Shown here: positions 59,471 through 64,000 of the stretch, piece after piece
How positions within the stretch are numbered: position 1 is the stretch's first letter
Layout of the letters: each line of letters starts with the position of its first letter
From: Bolinopsis microptera
Taxonomy: Eukaryota; Ctenophora; Tentaculata; Lobata; Bolinopsidae
DNA: 64,000 nucleotides
Assembly (NCBI RefSeq): GCF_026151205.1
Contig: NC_087083.1
Span: 4,628,460-4,692,459, forward strand
Reading direction: 5' to 3'
The notes under the pieces: generated by a model
What the model saw: the letters and a program-made list of their open reading frames with translations, nothing else
What the model was told of the DNA's origin: nothing
Databases searched by the model: none
Program-made: the position numbers and the translations under genes

Positions 59471-59690
59471 TCAAAATGCTGAGCAGGATGAAGCAAAGAC
59501 TTGAAGAAGAACTAAGAGACAACCAGAATGGCTTCAGACCTGGCTGCTCTACAACTTCGCACATTCTTGTTCTGTGAAGAATTATATAGGGTCTAAAGGC
59601 CATGAGTGTGAAGGCCACTATGGTGTTTATAGATTTTTAATAAAGCCTTTGACAGTGTACATAAAGGTTTGCTTATTAAGACCAGCCATG
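59470..59690 (+). pseudogene. LINE reverse-transcriptase fragment
   Basis: Frameshifted translation gives KMLSRMKQRLEEELRDNQNG then FRPGCSTTSHI and, after stops, ATMVFIDF with a KAFDSVH-like continuation. N-Q-x-G-F-R-x-G-x-S and F-I-D-F-x-K-A-F-D-S are RT motifs of non-LTR elements. Several stops; inactive. Confidence 0.7.
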
Positions 59691-59856
59691 ACTTATGTTG
59701 ATAGCCTACGAGCTGACACGGGTCTCAACGACACTGGAGAAATGGGCGGACTTATGGCGGATAGAGTTTTATGGAGACAGCGCATCAATACTCGGACGCT
59801 GAAGCCGCCTTAAGTCAAGTAAGTCAGAGTTATTAAGATACCTAAAGCAAATTTTT

Positions 59857-59895
59857 AATACTTTCAACACTACTATATAACAAATAATTTGAGGA
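59857..59895 (+). repeat. Short dispersed repeat actttcaacactactatata
   Basis: Same 36-bp word as at 38,385-38,420, differing by one base. Confidence 0.55.
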
Positions 59896-59899
59896 TGTA

Positions 59900-60660
59900 G
59901 ACCGAGCCTTCGAGCCGCAATCAATGTCTGAGTAAAAGAATGATCACTGGGGGATGATGCGAAGGTGTCCAAAGGGATGTTGCTGCCGGCGATGATGCTC
60001 CAACTGAAGATGAGTAGATTATGAAATTCCACATCACAACACATACCAACATCCTCTCATAAAATGCCCCTCCCTAAAAGCTCCTGACATTGATTGCTGG
60101 CTTCTGGCTGGTCTCTTCCTTAAATTATTTGTTGTGTGTAAAGTGTAAACTTTATTTAACTAAACTACATGTATCTTTGTGTCAGTGGTCTATTGGATAG
60201 TCATTATATAATACAAGTTTCTTACCCAAATTCAAACAGATTTTGATATATATTTACCTTTCATAACTTGTATTATTGTATGACCATAACCAAATTATTT
60301 GATTGTTGTGGCTTATTTTACTCTAAATCCCTTTGTGGCAAGCTCGTCGACTACAATTTATATTTACTCTACCAGCTTTTCACAATGTCTCCTTACCTAG
60401 GAATCCCACAATTCCCTTTACCCAACCCTAGCCCACCCTCTAACCCATAAAGAAATTCCAAACAATACATATGCTTCATCAAACCATTAAATCCAATCAA
60501 CAACATCCACCACTTCACCTACCCAACCATCCACCCTTAAAGCAACTTATTGTTTTATCATGTTTCAATCGAAATCAATTCTTCTTTATGGTATATCTAA
60601 TGAAAAAACTAGTTACTAAATAGTTCTAAGTAATCAATGTTCCCTTTTTCCATTATAAAT
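59900..60660. other. Probable 5' flank or UTR of the AlkB-type LINE
   Basis: No supported gene. Mixed AT-rich sequence, with a pyrimidine-rich stretch from about 60,360 to 60,540 leading to the ORF1 start region. The LINE 5' end was not located. Confidence 0.35.
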
Positions 60661-60760
60661 CAGACGTCCACCCATGATCTACTCATTTCAGGTGCAGCTT
60701 ATTCGCCGGTGGTGGCAGCCCAGAGGGCACTCAGCACATCCCCCTGATCAATCCACAGTC

Positions 60761-61147
60761 ATGAACAGAACTGCAACACCACCACTCGAAACCAGACGCT
60801 CGCCCAGAAACAACTCTCCTGCAGCATCTGCTAAGGCTAAGGCTACCTCACCTCATTCCCCTAAAGTGTCTAATCCTCTTCGCAGGAAGAGCCCCCTCAC
60901 AAGCAAGGCCAATCAGAAGAACCCTGCAGCCAGCATCTCAGGACGACGAAGATCAAACAGCCTGCCAACTAAGTCAGCTGATAAGCAGGTCACTGTTTCC
61001 TCACCGGGACTATCAACATTACAGCCACCTACATCTCTTACCCTAAAAATTAGTCCTAGCCTCATAATAGACCCTGGCAGCCTAAGGGGTAGTCCTCACA
61101 GCCCTATGAGTCCTATGTACAAACCGTTCCCACCCTTCCATACTGAA
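60761..61147 (+). CDS. LINE ORF1, N-terminal part (before MITE)
   Basis: 129 codons from Met at 60761 (an in-frame Met at 60674 is also open). Ser/Pro/Lys/Arg-rich, with SPRNNSP, LRRKSPLT and GRRRSNSLP, so basic and disordered, probably nucleic-acid binding. It ends at HTE, exactly where the MITE and its 8-bp target duplication begin. The frame continues into the PHD part if the MITE plus one duplication copy is ignored. Confidence 0.75.
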
Positions 61148-61296
61148 CAGGGACAAAAGGATTTCGCGGCGATTTTGGCCAAAAATCGCGATACCGCGAA
61201 ATACATTTCGCGGTATATTAAACTATACATAAAATTTGTCGCGGAGAATGGGAAATTTCGCGGTTTCGTACATGCCGCGAAATCCTTTTGTCCCTG
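61148..61296. mobile_element. hAT-type MITE, 149 bp, inserted in LINE ORF1
   Basis: Terminal inverted repeat CAGGGACAAAAGGATTTCGC / complement, flanked by exact 8-bp duplications ATACTGAA (61140-61147 and 61297-61304). The interior has further cgcgaaat/atttcgcg inverted words. Insert plus duplication is 157 bp, shifting the ORF1 frame by one. Confidence 0.93.
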
Positions 61297-61304
61297 ATAC
61301 TGAA

Positions 61305-62981
61305 GAAGAAGAAAAAGATCAGCCAAGTCCGAAGCAACGTGCCATTAAAGGTAACTGTCCCTGTCGAGCAAGCTCTGAGGGCAAAGAATGGCTTCTCAAA
61401 TGTTGCAGGTGCTCTCAGCATTGGCACGCCTCTTGCAGTAACCTTAAGGGAGCAAACCAGATTGGTCAGATTGATCTTGATGCCATCCTTCAGTACTGGG
61501 AATGTCCATGGTGCTTCACGTCAATCCATTCCAAGCCAAACAGCAGCACCTCAGCTAAATTGGATGAAGCTCTCAAGTCTAGTGTTGACTACAGTAAGAA
61601 CATCCAAGCTGTATCTGATGCCATCTCAAGTGCTGTATCTTACAGCATGCCTACCGTGGAGATTTCATCGTTGGAAGCAAGACTTTCGCAACTGAGTGGA
61701 GAGATCCACTCCTTCCAGAAATCTAGGAATCATTCCACCTCTGCCTATGCTGCAGCAGTTATACAAGAGAGTAAACCATCAGTAGCTCTCCCTAAATGTG
61801 TAAGGGTGCCGTTAAAGGACTACCAAGTAGACATCTTGGATGAAGAACTGCTTGACGAGGTATCCAGATTTCTCACTGAGTGCAAAGAATCTGGTAAGTT
61901 TAACCAGATGAATGGAAGGTCAGTGCTCAAATACGGCGAAAGCTACACTTATTCCGGAGACTCAAATCCCCCGTCCTCACCAGCCATCCCACCAGTATTA
62001 TCAGCAGCCATTGATAGAGTCACTTCTCAGTGTAAACTCACGCACAAGCCTAACTCTGTACTTATAAACTACTTCCCTCCAAGTGGTACAGAGGTAAGTA
62101 TGTTACCCTTCCACTGTGACGACGAGCCAGAGATTCTTGCTGGCTCTGATATAGCAACAATTTCCATAGGAGAAGTTAGAAAAATAAGTTGTATGCCCAT
62201 CCATGAAGGACAATCACCTACAAAAAATACAGAAATGTCCCTAGAATCGAACTCAGTCTACACCATGACACGTTTCTCACAGGCATGGTTCAAACACGGG
62301 ATTAAACCCACCCAACAGACTCCGGTAAACCCGTCTATGGGCCGGTATTCCATTACCCTTAGAGCAATTGACAAAAAATTTAGGAGAAGCACCATCATAC
62401 TTGGAGATTCGAACACCAAAACAATAAAGTTTGGTAGTGGTGCTGGAACAATGGGTCAATCATTCCCGGGTGAAAGAGTTAAGGCAAGCAAAGTTAGTTT
62501 GATTGACCCTTGTCACTGTATCGGATACAGCAACGCTGTTCTTGTTTGTGGTACAAATGACCTCCGAGCAGACAGCCTTAGAGGAGAAAATTCAATCCAT
62601 CAGCTGGTTGACATTCTCCACATGAAAATCCAACAGATAAAAAAGCTCTCCCCTAGGATCAAAGTTTTTGTAGCAGCAGTCCTTCCAACCAGGCTACCTC
62701 AAATGAACGAGAATATCATGACCTTCAATCGGCTTGTTGGAGAAATGTTGAATGCCAACTTTAACCAGAGTGTGTGGCACCTTGGAGTTGGACACTTTTT
62801 AGATAGCAAGGGACTCCTTGCCACCAACCTGACCAGAGGTGGTGATGATATTCACTTAGGAGTTTATGGTATTACCAAATTTGTGAGGTGTGTGAAGCAT
62901 TGGGTGTATGTGAGAGAGAGGCAAGAACGGACAAGACGTGGAAAACACAACCAGTCAGTGGGGTCTAATAACCCCACTTAG
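61305..62981 (+). CDS. LINE ORF1, main part: PHD finger, AlkB dioxygenase, SGNH hydrolase
   Basis: Open from 61236; the native part begins at 61305. Residue numbers from 61236. PHD finger (~37-92): CPC, CCRC, HASC and WECPWC give Cys4-His-Cys3. Linker with SSLEARLSQLSGEIHSF (coiled-coil-like). AlkB-type 2OG-Fe(II) domain (~265-378): VLINYFPPSG, PFHCDDEPEI (H-x-D), ISIGEVRK, FSQAWFKHGI (distal His), RYSITLRAI (R-x-S-x-T-x-R, binding 2-oxoglutarate). All catalytic residues are present. SGNH hydrolase (~383-565): IILGDSN, VLVCGTNDLR, GGDDIHLGVYG. AlkB enzymes remove methyl groups from nucleic acid; here the substrate may be the element's own RNA (inference). Frame intact downstream of the MITE. 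Confidence 0.85.
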   Translation, partial: EEEKDQPSPKQRAIKGNCPCRASSEGKEWLLKCCRCSQHWHASCSNLKGANQIGQIDLDAILQYWECPWCFTSIHSKPNSSTSAKLDEALKSSVDYSKNIQAVSDAISSAVSYSMPTVEISSLEARLSQLSGEIHSFQKSRNHSTSAYAAAVIQESKPSVALPKCVRVPLKDYQVDILDEELLDEVSRFLTECKESGKFNQMNGRSVLKYGESYTYSGDSNPPSSPAIPPVLSAAIDRVTSQCKLTHKPNSVLINYFPPSGTEVSMLPFHCDDEPEILAGSDIATISIGEVRKISCMPIHEGQSPTKNTEMSLESNSVYTMTRFSQAWFKHGIKPTQQTPVNPSMGRYSITLRAIDKKFRRSTIILGDSNTKTIKFGSGAGTMGQSFPGERVKASKVSLIDPCHCIGYSNAVLVCGTNDLRADSLRGENSIHQLVDILHMKIQQIKKLSPRIKVFVAAVLPTRLPQMNENIMTFNRLVGEMLNANFNQSVWHLGVGHFLDSKGLLATNLTRGGDDIHLGVYGITKFVRCVKHWVYVRERQERTRRGKHNQSVGSNNPT

Positions 62982-62986
62982 TAAAA

Positions 62987-64000
62987 ATGATTATGAAAAT
63001 TATTAAAGATGTGTGTGAGCCATGCAGTAGATCTATTAATATCGGACAACCTTTACTAGAGTGTGAAAACTGTAATAATGCCATTCATACGAAGTGTTTC
63101 AAATCAGCTAAATATTCATGCAAAAATGGACTATGGATGTGCTGCGAGTGTGCCAGTTCTGCAGAAGAACGGTACTGCCCATTTCCATCTGATGAGGAAT
63201 CTATTGATTCTGATAGATTCTATGATAATAGAAACCAGGAGGATGCCTTAATTGCATCATATGCCCATGTACTTGAAAGTTGCCGTCGCTACTCTAAACT
63301 CGAGTTCTTAAATGCAATCAAGCAGCTCAATTCCTCAAAAAAATCTATGTTATCAACTTTATTCTACAATATAGATGGAAACGCATCTAACTTTGATAGC
63401 TTCCTAATTGAACTCAAAAGTATAGGGCACTCGTTTGATATGATTGGTCTTGCTGAAACCAATACTGATCCTGCACAGCAGGGTCTGTACCAAATTCCAG
63501 CATACACAGGATTCTATCAAGAAACATTGGCAGGTAAGAAAAAAGGCACCGGTGTTGCACTCTATGTATCTGACCATTTAAACACTGTGGTCTTAGAAAA
63601 TGTATCACACTGTACTACAAATATTGAGAGTCTCTTTGTTGAAACCACAGATAACGCAGGCTGCAAAATTGTTCATGGAGTCATCTACCGACCCCCTAAT
63701 GGCTGCTTTGATAGCTTTTGTGAAACCCTTGAATTACTTGCAAAGCAGCTAAATGGGAAAACTGTCAATTTGTTGGGAGACTTTAACTCAAACATACTTA
63801 ATATATCTACCAGTTCCCAGCTCTTTGAGGATACTTTATACAGAAATGGCTTTTACCCGACTATCTCCATTGCAACACATTTTCGTCAAAACTGTAAAAG
63901 TTCCTGCATCGATAACATTTTAACAAATAAAATTGAGAATATAGTCTTATCAGGTGTTATTGAAGAACGGCTTGGTGAGCATGCCCCTATATTTACCTTC
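62987..64000 (+). CDS. LINE ORF2, partial: zinc-binding N-terminus and APE endonuclease
   Basis: 338 codons, open to the window end. Residues ~10-62 contain CEPC, CENCNNAIHTKC, YSCKNG and WMCCEC, a second PHD-like or B-box-like zinc cluster. From ~120 the APE endonuclease: LFYNIDG (Asn), MIGLAETNTD (Glu), KKGTGVALYVSD, VIYRPPNG, LLGDFNSN (Asp/Asn), SCIDNILT, and EHAPIF (the usual S-D-H has Glu before His). The reverse transcriptase should follow beyond the window. The ORF1 stop and ORF2 start are 5 bases apart, suggesting reinitiation. Confidence 0.88.
   Translation, partial: MIMKIIKDVCEPCSRSINIGQPLLECENCNNAIHTKCFKSAKYSCKNGLWMCCECASSAEERYCPFPSDEESIDSDRFYDNRNQEDALIASYAHVLESCRRYSKLEFLNAIKQLNSSKKSMLSTLFYNIDGNASNFDSFLIELKSIGHSFDMIGLAETNTDPAQQGLYQIPAYTGFYQETLAGKKKGTGVALYVSDHLNTVVLENVSHCTTNIESLFVETTDNAGCKIVHGVIYRPPNGCFDSFCETLELLAKQLNGKTVNLLGDFNSNILNISTSSQLFEDTLYRNGFYPTISIATHFRQNCKSSCIDNILTNKIENIVLSGVIEERLGEHAPIFTF

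Larger units (their letters stand above)
60674..64000 (+). mobile_element. LINE with PHD-AlkB-SGNH ORF1, right end off the window
   Basis: Two consecutive frames: ORF1 (interrupted by a MITE) and ORF2 starting 6 bp after the ORF1 stop and open to the end of the window. Domain content identifies a non-LTR retrotransposon of the CR1-like group (PHD plus esterase in ORF1 is described for CR1), with an extra AlkB domain. Distinct from the LINE at 16 kb, whose ORF1 has no PHD or AlkB. Coordinates are those of the visible coding part. Confidence 0.8.

Overview
The window is metazoan nuclear DNA. It is AT-rich and intron-rich, and full of minisatellites and transposons. The interior invaded by several LINE types, a Penelope-like fragment, hAT-like and TTAA-type elements, plus a divergent rhodopsin-family GPCR, would suit a marine invertebrate such as a cnidarian. 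That placement is inference; no species marker is visible.

The backbone is one long minus-strand gene, a homologue of TECPR2. This is a WD40 plus tectonin beta-propeller protein of autophagy and ER export that ends in an LC3-interacting motif. I rebuilt 20 exons from splice sites and reading-phase agreement, running from about 44.6 kb (first WD40 strand) down to 9.02 kb (stop codon). A possible start exon lies at 54.9 kb. The order is WD40 exons (44.6-37.4 kb), one large low-complexity exon (36.3-37.4 kb), acidic/basic linker exons (34.6-28.0 kb), and tectonin exons (26.5-9.0 kb). Most junctions agree in phase. Three do not (around 39.2-39.5, 37.4-38.0 and 10.0-23.3 kb), so small exons are missing or the assembly has indels. 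A single-exon class A GPCR (31.4-32.3 kb, minus strand) is nested in one TECPR2 intron.

The introns are unusual. Four tandem arrays sit on or beside exon edges. In three of them the repeat unit contains the splice site itself: about 33 copies of one acceptor, 6 of another, and 8-9 of a donor. A 1.5-kb TTAA-flanked element has landed inside the largest array.

Other mobile DNA: between 11.3 and 23.0 kb a tandem duplication carries a foldback element. One copy holds a 2.9-kb terminal-inverted-repeat element. The other holds a LINE with an intact two-ORF body (SGNH-esterase ORF1; endonuclease/reverse transcriptase ORF2). From 53.2 to 61.3 kb there are three more terminal-inverted-repeat elements with clear target duplications, and degraded reverse-transcriptase fragments.

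The right end (60.7-64.0 kb) holds the most striking object: a LINE whose ORF1 combines a PHD finger, an AlkB-type 2-oxoglutarate/Fe(II) dioxygenase and an SGNH hydrolase, followed by an ORF2 that starts with a zinc-binding region and an APE-type endonuclease and runs off the window. ORF1 is interrupted by a 149-bp hAT-type MITE with an exact 8-bp target duplication.

The first ~4.6 kb has grossly inflated homopolymers and is probably low-quality consensus. No tRNA, rRNA or CRISPR array was recognised.
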